From NCBI GenBank assembly GCA_025362655.1, contig JANYFM010000021.1, forward strand, positions 1 to 37,222: a stretch of 37,222 bases of DNA, in the 5' to 3' direction. Each line of letters begins with the position of its first letter. The first letter of the stretch is position 1. Both the position numbers and the translations under genes were made by a program. Below, piece by piece: positions 27,351-36,544 of the stretch. This DNA comes from Hyphomicrobiales bacterium. GTDB lineage: Bacteria > Pseudomonadota > Alphaproteobacteria > Rhizobiales > Beijerinckiaceae. Below the pieces are notes generated by a model, which saw only the letters and a list, made by a program, of their open reading frames with translations, did no database searches and was not told the DNA's origin.

Positions 27351-28697
27351 ATGGCCCAGCAAACCGTCGATGTCTCCGCGCTGATCAACGCGGGGCAAAC
27401 GAGCGGCTTCATCAAGAAGCTCGTGCTGATAACATTTCTTCTTGTCGTTGCCGACGGCTTTGACATCAGCGCCGTCGGCGTGGCGATTCCCGGCATTTAC
27501 AAAAGCTTCGGGATCACCGACCCCAACACGGGCGCGCTGATGATCACCGCGAGCCTGTTCGGCATTCTCGTGGGATCGCCTCTCTTCGGGCTGATCGGCG
27601 ACCGCTTCGGCCGAAAGGCGGCGATCATATCCTCGTGCTTTCTGTTCGGCGTTTTCACATGGGTCACCGTGTTCGCCGGCAGCGCGGCGCATGTCATCGC
27701 GCTGCGGTTTGTCGCCGGTCTCGGCATTGGCGGACTGCTGCCGAATGTCACCGCGCTTATTTCGGAACTGGCGCCGGCGCGCTACCGCGCCGCTGTCATC
27801 ATCCTCGCCTTCACCGGCGTGGCCTTCGGCGGAGGCCTGCCGGGCCTCGCGGGCGCGGCGCTGGTGCCTCAATACGGCTGGCCGGTGATATTCCACATTG
27901 GCGGGGTGTTCCCCATCGCCGTGTCGATCCTTTGCATCTGGGTTTTGCCGGAATCGGTGAAGTTCCTCGTGCAGAAAAACAAGGGCGGCGAGGCTGTGTA
28001 TGACGCGCTGTCGAAAATGGGTGTCGCCGAAGGGCTTAACGCCGGCATGAATTTTGTTATCGCCGATGAGCCGAAAACACAGGGCTGGGCCATCGGCGAA
28101 TTGTTCCGCGGCAGACTCGCGGTGATCACGCCGCTGCTGTGGCTGCTGTTCGTCGCCAATCTCATGGGTTATTATTTCCTGCTGGGCTGGACGCCGACGG
28201 TATTGCTGAAAGCCGCCAACATCGACCAGACCACCGCCAATCTGGCCCTGCTGTCGCTGCAAATGGGCGGCGTCGCCGCGGGGCTTTTGCTGTTCTGGTT
28301 CCGGCTGATGGAGCGCCACGGCATTCTGCCCGTGGTGTTTTTCTTCGCGCTGGCGGTGCCGGTCGTGGCGGGCATCGGCTACGCCGCCTCGACACAATCG
28401 ATCGGGCTGCTGTTCGCCCTGCAGTTTCTCGCGGGAATCTGCTGCCTTGGCATCCAGTTTTCCATCAATGCGGTGTCCGGGATGATCTATCCGACCGCCG
28501 TGCGCTCCAGCGGCTCGGGATCCGCGCTGGGGGTCGGGCGCATCGGCTCGATCATCGGCCCGCTGGTTGGCGGCGCGCTGCTGGCGCGGCAACTGCCCAT
28601 CGACCAGCTCTACGGCTATGCCGCGCTGCCCTTTGCCGCCGGCTGCGTGATCACCATCATCCTCATGCGGTTTTACAAAAAGCCGGCGCTCGCATGA
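27351..28697 (+). CDS. MFS transporter, aromatic acid:H+ symporter (AAHS) type
   Basis: The 448 residues form twelve predicted membrane segments in two halves. DGFD in the first membrane helix and GDRFGRK in the loop between helices 2 and 3 match the aromatic acid:H+ symporter group (PcaK, BenK). It likely imports an aromatic or related acid used by the operon. It starts 40 bases after the monooxygenase gene, after a G-rich stretch and ATG. Together with the oxygenase this suggests the operon acts on an imported acid. Confidence 0.88.
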   Translation: MAQQTVDVSALINAGQTSGFIKKLVLITFLLVVADGFDISAVGVAIPGIYKSFGITDPNTGALMITASLFGILVGSPLFGLIGDRFGRKAAIISSCFLFGVFTWVTVFAGSAAHVIALRFVAGLGIGGLLPNVTALISELAPARYRAAVIILAFTGVAFGGGLPGLAGAALVPQYGWPVIFHIGGVFPIAVSILCIWVLPESVKFLVQKNKGGEAVYDALSKMGVAEGLNAGMNFVIADEPKTQGWAIGELFRGRLAVITPLLWLLFVANLMGYYFLLGWTPTVLLKAANIDQTTANLALLSLQMGGVAAGLLLFWFRLMERHGILPVVFFFALAVPVVAGIGYAASTQSIGLLFALQFLAGICCLGIQFSINAVSGMIYPTAVRSSGSGSALGVGRIGSIIGPLVGGALLARQLPIDQLYGYAALPFAAGCVITIILMRFYKKPALA

Positions 28698-28741
28698 CGC
28701 GCCGCATTGGCCCGCCCGGCCGCGCCTGCTAAAGAAAGCGC

Positions 28742-29527
28742 ATGTCCCTTTCCCCCGAGGAAGTCGAGCGCTACGCGCGCCACATCGTGCTGCACGGCGT
28801 CGGCGGCCCCGGCCAGCAAAAGCTGAAGGCTGCGCGCGTTCTCAGCATCGGCGCGGGCGGGCTTGGGTCGCCTTTCATCCAATATCTCGCCGCCGCCGGC
28901 GTCGGCACCATCGGGATTGTCGATGATGACACGGTGTCGCTGTCCAATCTGCAAAGGCAGGTGCTGCACGGCACGCCCGATATCGGGCGCATGAAAACCG
29001 ACAGCGCGGCGGATGCGGCGGCGCGCATCAATCCGCACGTCAACATTGTCAAACACCCGTTTCGTCTTGATGCGGCGGGCGCGCCGGCCCTGCTGGCGCA
29101 ATACGACGTCATTGGCGACGGCTCGGATAATTTTGAAACGCGCTACATTGTCTCGGACGCCTGCTTTCACGCGCGGCGTCCGCTGATCACCGCGGCGGTT
29201 GGCGAGTTCGACGGCTCGATCACGACCCTGCGGCCGTTCGAAACGGGAAAAGACGGAAAGCCCAATCCGACGTATCGCTGTCTCTTTCCCGAGGCGCCGC
29301 CGGCCGGCTCGATTCCCGCCTGCGCGCAGGCCGGCATACTGGGCGCGCTCACCGGCATAGCCGGCGCGATGATGGCCCTGGAGGTCATCCGCGAGATCGT
29401 CGGCTTCGGAGAGAGCCTCGTCGGGCGCATTCTGCTGATGGACACGCGTTCGATGCGTTTTGAGACCATGAGCTACGCCTGGGATCCTCAGAACCCGCTG
29501 AACGGCGAGGGCGCGGACCCGGCTTGA
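28742..29527 (+). CDS. HesA/MoeB/ThiF-family adenylyltransferase without the zinc site
   Basis: The 261-residue E1-like enzyme has SIGAGGLGSPFIQYLAAAGVG (ATP-binding glycine loop), DDDTVSLSNLQRQ and GDGSDNFETR. MoeB-type proteins activate the C-terminal glycine of a sulfur carrier such as MoaD or ThiS. The four zinc cysteines of MoeB are not kept: the first pair reads T-Y-R-C (177-180) and the second N-P-L-N (251-254). Cys194 in IPACAQAG remains. The same form is common in Rhizobiales as far as I recall, so it may be a normal subgroup. It lies in the middle of a catabolic operon, an odd place for molybdopterin biosynthesis; no carrier gene is adjacent. Confidence 0.88.
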   Translation: MSLSPEEVERYARHIVLHGVGGPGQQKLKAARVLSIGAGGLGSPFIQYLAAAGVGTIGIVDDDTVSLSNLQRQVLHGTPDIGRMKTDSAADAAARINPHVNIVKHPFRLDAAGAPALLAQYDVIGDGSDNFETRYIVSDACFHARRPLITAAVGEFDGSITTLRPFETGKDGKPNPTYRCLFPEAPPAGSIPACAQAGILGALTGIAGAMMALEVIREIVGFGESLVGRILLMDTRSMRFETMSYAWDPQNPLNGEGADPA

Positions 29528-29577
29528 ACGGCGCGCGGGCCTGCTCTATCAATCGCCATCCAAAAGGGAGGTCCTCC

Positions 29578-30096
29578 ATGTCGCTCTATGAATTCTCCGT
29601 TCCGGCGTATCAGCAAATTCTCGGTGGGATGCTCGGCGTGATGGACAAGACCATCGCCCACGCTAACGCCAAAAAATGGGACCATTCCGTCGTCTGCAAC
29701 GACCGTTTGCACCCCGACATGTTCAGTTTCGCCCGCCAGGTGCAGTCCTTCACCGATCACGCCGCCGGCTCCAGCCTGCGCCTCGCCGGCAAAGAGGCGA
29801 ACCTGGCACCGCGCGATGAGACAACGCTGGAGGGATTGCGCGAGCGCATCGCCAAATCGCTGGCCCTGGTCAATTCAGTGACGGCCGCCGATGTCGATGC
29901 GCGCGCCGCCAGCGATGTGGCGTTTCCCATGGGGCCGCGTCAGGTCATCATGAAGGGCAAAGATTATATGATGCATTTCGCCCTGCCCAATTTCTATTTC
30001 CATGCGGTCACCGCTTATGACCTCCTGCGCCACCGCGGCGTCGAAATCGGCAAGCGGGATTTTCTGGGGGCTGTGCCGGGTTTTCCGAAAGCCTGA
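29578..30096 (+). CDS. DUF1993 family protein
   Basis: The 172-residue protein matches DUF1993: YEFSVPAYQQILGGMLGVMDKTIAHA, then LHPDMFSFARQVQSFTDHAAGSSLRLAG, and MHFALPNFYFHAVTAYDLLRHRGVEIGKRDFLG at the end. The pattern of helices and conserved His resembles DinB/YfiT-like four-helix proteins, which often bind metal and glutathione or other thiols; that link is inference. ATG at 29578 follows GGGAGGT; the track start adds 18 residues. Fourth gene of the region B operon. Confidence 0.85.
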   Translation: MSLYEFSVPAYQQILGGMLGVMDKTIAHANAKKWDHSVVCNDRLHPDMFSFARQVQSFTDHAAGSSLRLAGKEANLAPRDETTLEGLRERIAKSLALVNSVTAADVDARAASDVAFPMGPRQVIMKGKDYMMHFALPNFYFHAVTAYDLLRHRGVEIGKRDFLGAVPGFPKA

Positions 30097-30140
30097 AATT
30101 TCCGCGCGCCGCGCGGTCTTTCGACACGGAGGAAATTTCC

Positions 30141-30491
30141 ATGAGCATTCATCGCATCGGCGCGGGCCCGCGCATGAGCAAGGCCGTCGTTCATGCCGGC
30201 ACGGTATATCTCGCGGGGCAGGTCGCGGACGCCTCCAAAGGCAAAAGCGTTGCTGAGCAGACGCGCGAGATTCTCGCCATGATCGACGGCCTTCTGAAAG
30301 AGGCGGGCAGCGATAAATCGAAACTGTTGTGGACCAATATCTGGCTGTCGGACATTTCGACCTTCGCCGAGATGAACAGCGTTTGGGACGCCTGGGTGAT
30401 TCCCGGCCAGGGGCCGGCGCGCGCCACCGTCGAGGCCAGACTCGCGGGTCCCGAATACAAAGTCGAAATCGCCGTCACAGCGGCGGTGTGA
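30141..30491 (+). CDS. RidA family enamine/imine deaminase
   Basis: The 116 residues have the YjgF/RidA pattern with GTVYLAGQVAD, NIWLSDISTFAEMN and the substrate-binding RATVEARLAGPEYKVEIAVTA containing the conserved Arg and Glu. RidA hydrolyses reactive enamines and imines; related proteins act as 2-aminomuconate deaminases in aromatic degradation. GGAGG precedes the ATG. Its TGA overlaps the next gene's GTG (GTGA), so it is coupled to the amidohydrolase, which belongs to the ACMSD-like family, a pair also met in 2-aminomuconate chemistry. Confidence 0.92.
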   Translation: MSIHRIGAGPRMSKAVVHAGTVYLAGQVADASKGKSVAEQTREILAMIDGLLKEAGSDKSKLLWTNIWLSDISTFAEMNSVWDAWVIPGQGPARATVEARLAGPEYKVEIAVTAAV

Positions 30492-31596
30492 CGCGGGTGA
30501 GCGCGCTCCGCCCGGCCTTCGAATGCGGGGTTGCCGCCGCCGCGCGTTCAGGCTGCGGCTGCGCGTCGCGGCGCGGGTTTTTGAGAACTCTCGGCGCCGC
30601 CGCCGCGGCCGCCGCTGTTCCCGCCGCCGCGCAGACCCCCGCCGGCGGCGGCCGCATCGACACGCATTTCCATTATTATCCCGCGCCGCTGTCGCGCGAG
30701 CTGGAGGAATGGTGGCTTTCAAATCCCGCGCGCGGCCCCTTGCAGGCGGGCGTGCGCGACTGGAGCGTTTCGAGGACGCTGGAACTGATGGATGAAAGCG
30801 GAATGCAGACCGGCGTCTGCTCGCTGTCGATTCCCGGCGCTCGGCTGAAACCGGACTTGGAAAGCACGAAACGCATAGCGCGCGTCAGCAATGAGTTCGG
30901 GGCGCAAATGGGGCGCGATCATCCCCGCCGTTTTGGCCTGTTCGCCACGCTGCCGTTTCCCGATGTGGACGCCTGCCTGAAAGAGATTGAATATTCTCTC
31001 GACACGCTGAAGGCCGACGGAATCGGCATGATGACGAGCTATGACGGCAAATATCCCGGCGATAAAGCCTTCGCGCCGATTTTCGAGGAGCTGAACCGGC
31101 GCAATGCCGTCATTTATTTCCACCCGAATTCACCCGCCTGCTGCGGTGGCGTGATCGCGGGGATCAGCGAGGCATTTTTGGAATATCCCTACGATACCGG
31201 CCGCGCGATACTCAGCCTGCTGCTGTCGGGCACATTCAGCCGCGCGTCCGGCGCGCGCTACATCTTCTCGCACACAGGCGGCCCCATCATCATGCTGGCG
31301 GGCCGCGTTGAAAATATGATCTCGCGCCGCGCCGACCTGCAGGCGCGGGTTCCCGAAGGCGTGCCCGCTGTTCTCAAGCGGCTCTATTACGACACCGCGA
31401 ATTCCGCTTATCCGCAAAACCTGGCGGCGCTGCTTGCCTATGCGCCCCTTTCGCAGGTGCTGTTCGGCTCCGATCGCCCTATTACACGATTGCCGAAAAC
31501 CTCGCGGAGCTATCGAAGGCCGGCCTCACCGATGGACAGCGCTCCGCGATCGAGCGGGACAATGCGCTGGCGCTGTTCCCGCGGCTGCGCGGCTAG
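30488..31596 (+). pseudogene. Second Tat-exported ACMSD-like amidohydrolase, frameshifted near its 3' end
   Basis: The frame opens with GTG at 30488 (or 30497) and has a Tat signal, CASRRGFLRTLGAA. The barrel then follows the homologue at 15927 closely: RIDTHFHYYP, LKEIEYSLDTLKADGIG, KYPGDKAFAPIFEELNRRNAVIYFHPNSPACC, FSHTGG and VLFGSD. Just after GSD (31472-31474) one base is missing. The other frame continues with P-Y-Y-T-I-A-E-N-L to PRLRG and stops at TAG 31594-31596, which shares CTAG with the stop of rnhA. In the uncorrected frame an unrelated tail runs to 31870 across rnhA. The lost part is about 40 residues after the last metal ligand. A sequencing error and a true mutation look the same here. 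Confidence 0.82.
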
Positions 31597-32045
31597 GCGG
31601 GCGGGCTCTTCAGGAACGGCTGCGATCCCCGCCTCGCCAGCCCGTCGGCGCGCTCGTTCATCTCATTGCCCGCGTGGCCCTTCACCCAGCGCCACTCGAC
31701 ATCGTGCGCGGCGCGGGCGGCGTCGAGCCTTAGCCAGAGGTCCATGTTCTTCACCGGCTTTTTGTCCGACGTCTTCCAGCCGTTTTTTTTCCACCCGTGA
31801 ATCCACGACATCACGCCGTTGCGCACATATTGGGAATCCGTGTGGATATCGATGCCGCAGGAACGGCTGAGAGATTCCAGAGCCATGATCGCGGCCATCA
31901 GCTCCATGCGGTTGTTGGTGGTCAAAGCCTCGCCGCCGCACATTTCCTTTTCGTGCCCGCCGAACGTCAATATCACGCCCCAGCCGCCCGGCCCGGGGTT
32001 TCCCGCGCATGCGCCGTCGGTCCACGCCGCCGCGCGCCCGCTCAC
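31593..32045 (-). CDS. rnhA: Ribonuclease HI
   Basis: RNase HI degrades RNA in RNA/DNA hybrids. All four catalytic acids are present in the 150 residues: D10 ([13 protein letters not shown]), E48 ([10 protein letters not shown]), D70 (IHTDSQYV) and D134 (NERADGLA). The basic handle segment [20 protein letters not shown] is also present. The start overlaps the thrB stop by four bases (ATGA), and the stop shares CTAG with the convergent amidohydrolase. Confidence 0.97.
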   Translation of the reverse strand: MSGRAAAWTDGACAGNPGPGGWGVILTFGGHEKEMCGGEALTTNNRMELMAAIMALESLSRSCGIDIHTDSQYVRNGVMSWIHGWKKNGWKTSDKKPVKNMDLWLRLDAARAAHDVEWRWVKGHAGNEMNERADGLARRGSQPFLKSPPA

Positions 32046-33007
32046 CGCAGCAGCCCGTAGTCGCGCGCGCTGTCCGCCTGCTGGTGGAAGCGCAGCTTTT
32101 TTAGATATTCCAGCGGGTCTTTGGGTTTCACCAGCGCGCCCTCCGGCTTGTTGAGCCAGTCGACAAGGCGGGTCAGAAGAAAGCGCAGCGCCGCGCCGCG
32201 CGCCAGAACCGGCAGCGCCGCCGTCTCCGCATCGCCGAGGCGGCGCACACGCTCGTATCCGTTGATCAGCGCCATTCCCTTGGTGATATTGAAAGACGCG
32301 TCCGGTTCAAAGCACCAAGCGTTCAGGCAGATCGCGACATCGTAAGCCAGAAAATCCGTGCAGGCGAAATAAAAATCGATCAGGCCGGAGAGTTTTCCCG
32401 CGAGGAAAAACACATTGTCGGGAAATAAATCCGCGTGGATAATTCCCGCCGGCAGGTCCTTCGGCCAGATTTGGTAGAGCGAGGCGATCTCCTCCGCGAT
32501 GGTGACGGCGAGGCCCGGCAGCACCTCGTCCGCGCGCGCCTCGGCGCTGCGAAACAGCGGCAGCCAGCCGCGGAACGACAGGGTGTTCTCCCGCGTGGCG
32601 CCATAGCCGGCGCCCGCCTTGTGAAGGTTGCCGAGGGCCTCGCCGACCATGCCGCAATGGCGGGCGTCCGGCCGGCGCGCTGACAAGCCGTCGAGAAACG
32701 TCACAATGACAGCCGGCCTGTCCGCCAGCCGGCCGAGCGCCTGGCCGCGGCTGTTTTTCACCGGCTGCGGGCAAGTGACGCCATGCGCGCTCAGATGCTC
32801 CAGCAGGCCCAGAAAAAACGGCAGGTCCGCCTCGTTCACGCGCTTCTCGTACAGGGTCAGGATGAAATAGCCCGCCCCCGTGTGAAGCAGATAGTTCGAG
32901 TTCTCGACGCCTTCGGCGATGCCTTTGAACGACAACACGGCTCCGATGTCATAGGACGCGACGAAGGCTTCCAGCTCCTCGTCCGCGACTTCTGTGTAAA
33001 CGGCCAT
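32042..33007 (-). CDS. thrB: Homoserine kinase, type II (aminoglycoside-phosphotransferase fold)
   Basis: This enzyme phosphorylates homoserine for threonine synthesis. The 321 residues follow the alphaproteobacterial ThrB form: [46 protein letters not shown] and [14 protein letters not shown] with the catalytic Asp and Asn, then [15 protein letters not shown]. The ATG at 33007 is chosen; the track start is eight codons upstream. It is coupled to rnhA by an ATGA overlap. In many Rhizobiales ispH stands directly upstream; here an oppositely oriented EamA gene separates them. Confidence 0.95.
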   Translation of the reverse strand: MAVYTEVADEELEAFVASYDIGAVLSFKGIAEGVENSNYLLHTGAGYFILTLYEKRVNEADLPFFLGLLEHLSAHGVTCPQPVKNSRGQALGRLADRPAVIVTFLDGLSARRPDARHCGMVGEALGNLHKAGAGYGATRENTLSFRGWLPLFRSAEARADEVLPGLAVTIAEEIASLYQIWPKDLPAGIIHADLFPDNVFFLAGKLSGLIDFYFACTDFLAYDVAICLNAWCFEPDASFNITKGMALINGYERVRRLGDAETAALPVLARGAALRFLLTRLVDWLNKPEGALVKPKDPLEYLKKLRFHQQADSARDYGLLR

Positions 33008-33095
33008 GCGAATCGATCCGGCGCGGCGCATCGTTTGCGCTCTGATTCGACCGTGTTAAAGGAATTTTCCCGAAAGTGGAATCCGGACCCAGCCA

Positions 33096-33998
33096 ATGCT
33101 CGCCGCAGTCCCGCCCTGGCTCTGGGTGCTGTTCACCGTCATCGCCGCGGCCGCGCAGACGGCGCGCAATGCCATGCAGCGCGAACTCGTCGGCAAGGTC
33201 GGCACGGCGGGCGCGACCTATGTCCGCTTTCTCTTCGGCCTGCCTTTCGCCCTGATTTTCCTCGCCGCGCAGCGCTATGCGACGGGCGTTGAAATGCCGG
33301 TTCCGGGCGCCGCCGCGCTGGCCTGGTGCGCGCTCGGCGCCGGCGCGCAGGTGATCGCCACGGCGCTGATGCTCATGGCGATGAAGGGGCGCTCCTTCGT
33401 CGTCGCCATCGCTTTCACCAAGACAGAACCGGTGCTGGTGGCGCTGTTCAGCATTGTTTTTCTGAACGAGACGCCCTCGCCGATGGTGGCGCTCGCCATC
33501 GCCGTCGCCACCGCCGGCGTGCTCATCATGTCGGCGCCGCGCGGCGCGGATGCCTCGCTTGGACTGAAGCCGGCGCTGACCGGCCTTGCCTCGGCGGCCT
33601 TTTTCGGCCTGTCGGCGACGGGTTACCGCGGGACGATCCTGGCGCTGCCCTCGCCCTCTTTCCTGATGCAGGCGACGACGGTTCTGGCGATGGGGCTCGC
33701 CCTGCAATGCCTCATCATCGTGCTCTGGCTGCTGGCGCGCGACCGCGCCTTGCTGGCGCAAATTATCAGCAATTGGCGGCCCTCGCTGCTGGCCGGCTTC
33801 ATGGGCGCCTTCGCCTCGCAGTTCTGGTATCTGGGCTTCGCCATATCGACGCCGGCCAAGGTGCGCACGCTGGCGCTGGTGGAAGTGCCCTTCGCGCAGA
33901 TTGTATCGCGCGGCATGTTCAAGCAGGGCATGAAGCCGGGCGAGTATTTGGGAATCGCGCTGATTATTGCAGGCGTGGTTTTGCTGTTGGCTGGCTGA
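33096..33998 (+). CDS. EamA/DMT family transporter
   Basis: The 300-residue protein consists of about ten membrane segments in two EamA repeats; the end of the first repeat is recognisable in FTKTEPVLVALFSIVFLNETPSP and of the second in LVEVPFAQIVSRGMFKQGMKPGEYLGIALIIAGVVL. Relatives export amino acids, nucleosides or other metabolites; the substrate is unknown. It is divergent from thrB (88 bases) and ends 9 bases from the convergent ispH. Confidence 0.9.
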   Translation: MLAAVPPWLWVLFTVIAAAAQTARNAMQRELVGKVGTAGATYVRFLFGLPFALIFLAAQRYATGVEMPVPGAAALAWCALGAGAQVIATALMLMAMKGRSFVVAIAFTKTEPVLVALFSIVFLNETPSPMVALAIAVATAGVLIMSAPRGADASLGLKPALTGLASAAFFGLSATGYRGTILALPSPSFLMQATTVLAMGLALQCLIIVLWLLARDRALLAQIISNWRPSLLAGFMGAFASQFWYLGFAISTPAKVRTLALVEVPFAQIVSRGMFKQGMKPGEYLGIALIIAGVVLLLAG

Positions 33999-34007
33999 GG
34001 CCGCTGT

Positions 34008-34964
34008 TCAAGCGTTTTCCCGCAGCGCGCGGGGCAGCGGAAAGAACATGTTTTCCTCAGCCGTCATCACGCTCTCCACCGTCACTTCGAAGCGTTGGCG
34101 GAACGCCTCGATCAATTCATCGACGAGAATTTCCGGGGCCGAGGCGCCCGCCGTGATGGCAATGGAGCGCAGCCCCTCAAACGCCGGGAAATCAATATCC
34201 GCGGCGCGGAGCACCAGCCGCGCATAGGGGCATCCCGCGCGCTCGGCGGTCTCCTTTAGCCGCTGGGAATTCGATGAATTCGGCGAGCCCACCACCAGCA
34301 CCGCGCCGACGCGCGGCGCGACGGCTTTCACCGCCTCCTGGCGGTTCGTTGTGGCGTAGCAGATATCCTCGCGCGGCGGGCCCGCGATGCCGGGAAAGCG
34401 CGCCGTGAGCGCGGCGATGATATCGCGCGTGTCATCGACAGAGAGCGTCGTTTGCGTGGCATAGGCCAGTTTTTCAGGATCAGCCGGCGCAAGCCCTGCG
34501 ACATCGGCCGCGGTCTCCACCAGCAGCACGGCGCCGTCAGGCAATTGCCCGACGGTGCCCTCGACCTCGGGATGCCCGGCATGGCCGATGAGAATAATCC
34601 TGCGCCCGCGTTTGTGATGAATGGCGCATTCGCGGTGCACTTTGGTCACCAGCGGACAGGTCGCGTCGATCGAAATGAGATGCCGCGCGTTGGCCTCGGC
34701 CGGCACGGATTTCGGCACGCCGTGGGCCGAAAAAATCACCGGAGCGCCCGCCGCCGAGGCTTCATCAAGGCTTTCGATGAATACCGCGCCTTTGGCGCGC
34801 AGCGCGTCCACCACATATTTATTGTGAACGATCTCGTGGCGCACGTAGACCGGCGCTCCGAATTTTTCCAGCGCCCTTTCCACGACATCAATGGCCCGCA
34901 CAACGCCCGCGCAAAAGCCGCGCGGCGCGCAGAGCAGGATATGAAGCGGCGGTTTGGCTGGCAT
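34008..34964 (-). CDS. ispH: 4-hydroxy-3-methylbut-2-enyl diphosphate reductase
   Basis: IspH makes IPP and DMAPP in the last step of the MEP pathway. The 318 residues keep the three iron-sulfur cysteines C18 (RGFCAGV), C103 (ATCPLV) and C202 (DICYATTN), the substrate histidines in HEIVHNK, FSAHGV and [11 protein letters not shown], and [11 protein letters not shown]. It starts at ATG 34964. It belongs with dxs at 6743 in the same pathway though 25 kb apart. The 145 bases to the divergent MATE gene hold no clear promoter. Confidence 0.97.
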   Translation of the reverse strand: MPAKPPLHILLCAPRGFCAGVVRAIDVVERALEKFGAPVYVRHEIVHNKYVVDALRAKGAVFIESLDEASAAGAPVIFSAHGVPKSVPAEANARHLISIDATCPLVTKVHRECAIHHKRGRRIILIGHAGHPEVEGTVGQLPDGAVLLVETAADVAGLAPADPEKLAYATQTTLSVDDTRDIIAALTARFPGIAGPPREDICYATTNRQEAVKAVAPRVGAVLVVGSPNSSNSQRLKETAERAGCPYARLVLRAADIDFPAFEGLRSIAITAGASAPEILVDELIEAFRQRFEVTVESVMTAEENMFFPLPRALRENA

Positions 34965-35109
34965 TGGGGAGCCCGGCGGCGGAGGAAAACGCGCGCTTGT
35001 AACATGAAATTCCGCAGGCTTGCCGCCCCATCTTGATCCCCCGCGCGGCGCGCCTTAAGTCTGGCGCGGCGCGACGCCGCCCCCAACGGAAATCCCCAAG
35101 AAAATCCTC

Positions 35110-36486
35110 ATGTCCGCGCCTCTCGAGATTGAAGCCCCGGCCGGCGCCGTTTTTACGCGCGGCTCGACGCTGCGCCACGTGCTGGTGATGACCGCCACCG
35201 GCTCGGTCGGCCTGATGGCTATTTTCTGTGTCGAACTGCTGTCGATCCTTTATATTTCGTGGATCGGCGATCCCGCGCTGATGGCCGGCATCGGTTTTGC
35301 GGGACAGGTGATGTTTTTCGCCGTGTCGATCAACATTGGCCTTTCCATCGGCGTCTCCGCGCTGGTGTCGCGCGCGCTTGGCGCGGGGGATCGCGGCGCG
35401 GCGCGGCGTCTCGCCGGGTCGGGACTGCTAACCGCTTTCGCGATATCCTGCTTTGTAACGGCGCTGGCGTTTCCCTGGCGCTATGAACTGCTGAGCGCGC
35501 TCGGCGCGCGCGGCGGATCGCTGGCGGCGGGCGCGCTTTACCTTGATTGGACGCTGCCAACCCTGCCGCTGATGAGCCTTGGGATGGCGCTGGCGGGCCT
35601 GCTTCGCGCCGCGGGCGATGCCAAACGCGCCATGTATGTGACGCTGTTCGGCGCCATCGCCGTGGCGGCGATCGATCCCGTGCTGATCCTCTGGCTGAAA
35701 ATGGGGATCACCGGCGCGGGCATCGCGGTCAACGTTTCGCGTTTCGTCTGGTTTGCCGTGGGCCTGTGGGGCGCCGTTCGCGTCCACGCGATGATCCGCC
35801 GTCCGGCGATGGCGGATTTGAAGGGCGATTTCATGCCGCTGATGCAAATCGCCGGGCCGGCGATCCTGGCCAACCTCGCCGCGCCCGTGGCCATGGCTTA
35901 TGCGCTGAGTGTTATGGCGGGCTTTGGCGAACCGGCGGTCGCCGCTGGAGCCATCATTGACCGGGTGACGCCCGTCGCCTTCGGCGCGCTGTTTGCCATG
36001 TCGGGCGTCGTCGGGCCGATCATCGGACAGAATTTCGGCGCTCGGCTTTTTGGGCGGGTGCGCAGCACGCTGACCCAGTGTTTTGCGCTGTCCGCGGTGT
36101 ATGTCTGCGTGATGTGGCTGTTGCTGCGGGCGGGTTCAGCGCAAATCGTCGCGCTGTTCGGCGCGACGGGGGAAACCGCTGAACTGGTGACATTCTTTTG
36201 CGCCTGGGGCGCGGTGATCTGGGTGTTTCTGGGCTGTCTTTTTGCCGCCAATGCGGCCTTCAACAATCTCAATTACGCGGTTTTGTCGACATTCTTTAAC
36301 TGGGGCCGCGCCACCCTGGGCACTATTCCCTTCGTCTGGCTGGGCGCGCGCCTATACGGGCCGCGCGGCATTATTATGGGCATTGCCGTGGGCGCAGCCG
36401 TCTTTGGGATCGCAGCCATTGTCTGCGCCTACGTGATCACAGCGCGGATCGAAAAAAAAGCGGCGGCTAATCTACCAATCCCGTAG
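35110..36486 (+). CDS. MATE family efflux transporter
   Basis: The 458-residue protein has twelve membrane segments in two MatE halves. Typical are GDPALMAGIGFAGQVMFFAVSINIGLSIG, VSRALGAGDRGAARRLA and the mirrored GAIIDRVTPVAFGALFAMSGVVGPIIGQNFGA in the second half. MATE pumps expel cationic drugs or metabolites with Na+ or H+. The ribosome binding site is weak (AAGAAAA). It is a single gene, followed by the DUF937 gene after 58 bases. Confidence 0.93.
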   Translation: MSAPLEIEAPAGAVFTRGSTLRHVLVMTATGSVGLMAIFCVELLSILYISWIGDPALMAGIGFAGQVMFFAVSINIGLSIGVSALVSRALGAGDRGAARRLAGSGLLTAFAISCFVTALAFPWRYELLSALGARGGSLAAGALYLDWTLPTLPLMSLGMALAGLLRAAGDAKRAMYVTLFGAIAVAAIDPVLILWLKMGITGAGIAVNVSRFVWFAVGLWGAVRVHAMIRRPAMADLKGDFMPLMQIAGPAILANLAAPVAMAYALSVMAGFGEPAVAAGAIIDRVTPVAFGALFAMSGVVGPIIGQNFGARLFGRVRSTLTQCFALSAVYVCVMWLLLRAGSAQIVALFGATGETAELVTFFCAWGAVIWVFLGCLFAANAAFNNLNYAVLSTFFNWGRATLGTIPFVWLGARLYGPRGIIMGIAVGAAVFGIAAIVCAYVITARIEKKAAANLPIP

Positions 36487-36544
36487 TTTTGGTTTAAGTA
36501 ATAGGGCGGCCGCACGGGACCGCTGCCGGTTTTTGGAGAGTTTC

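Noticed and set aside
26291-28592. Long minus-strand ORFs opposite the monooxygenase and MFS genes (401 and 459 residues)
   Set aside because: They mirror well-supported plus-strand genes and have shadow-like composition.
31597-31870. C-terminal tail of the track ORF 30329-31870
   Set aside because: It is out-of-frame read-through after the frameshift, antisense to rnhA, with Arg/Ser-rich shadow composition.
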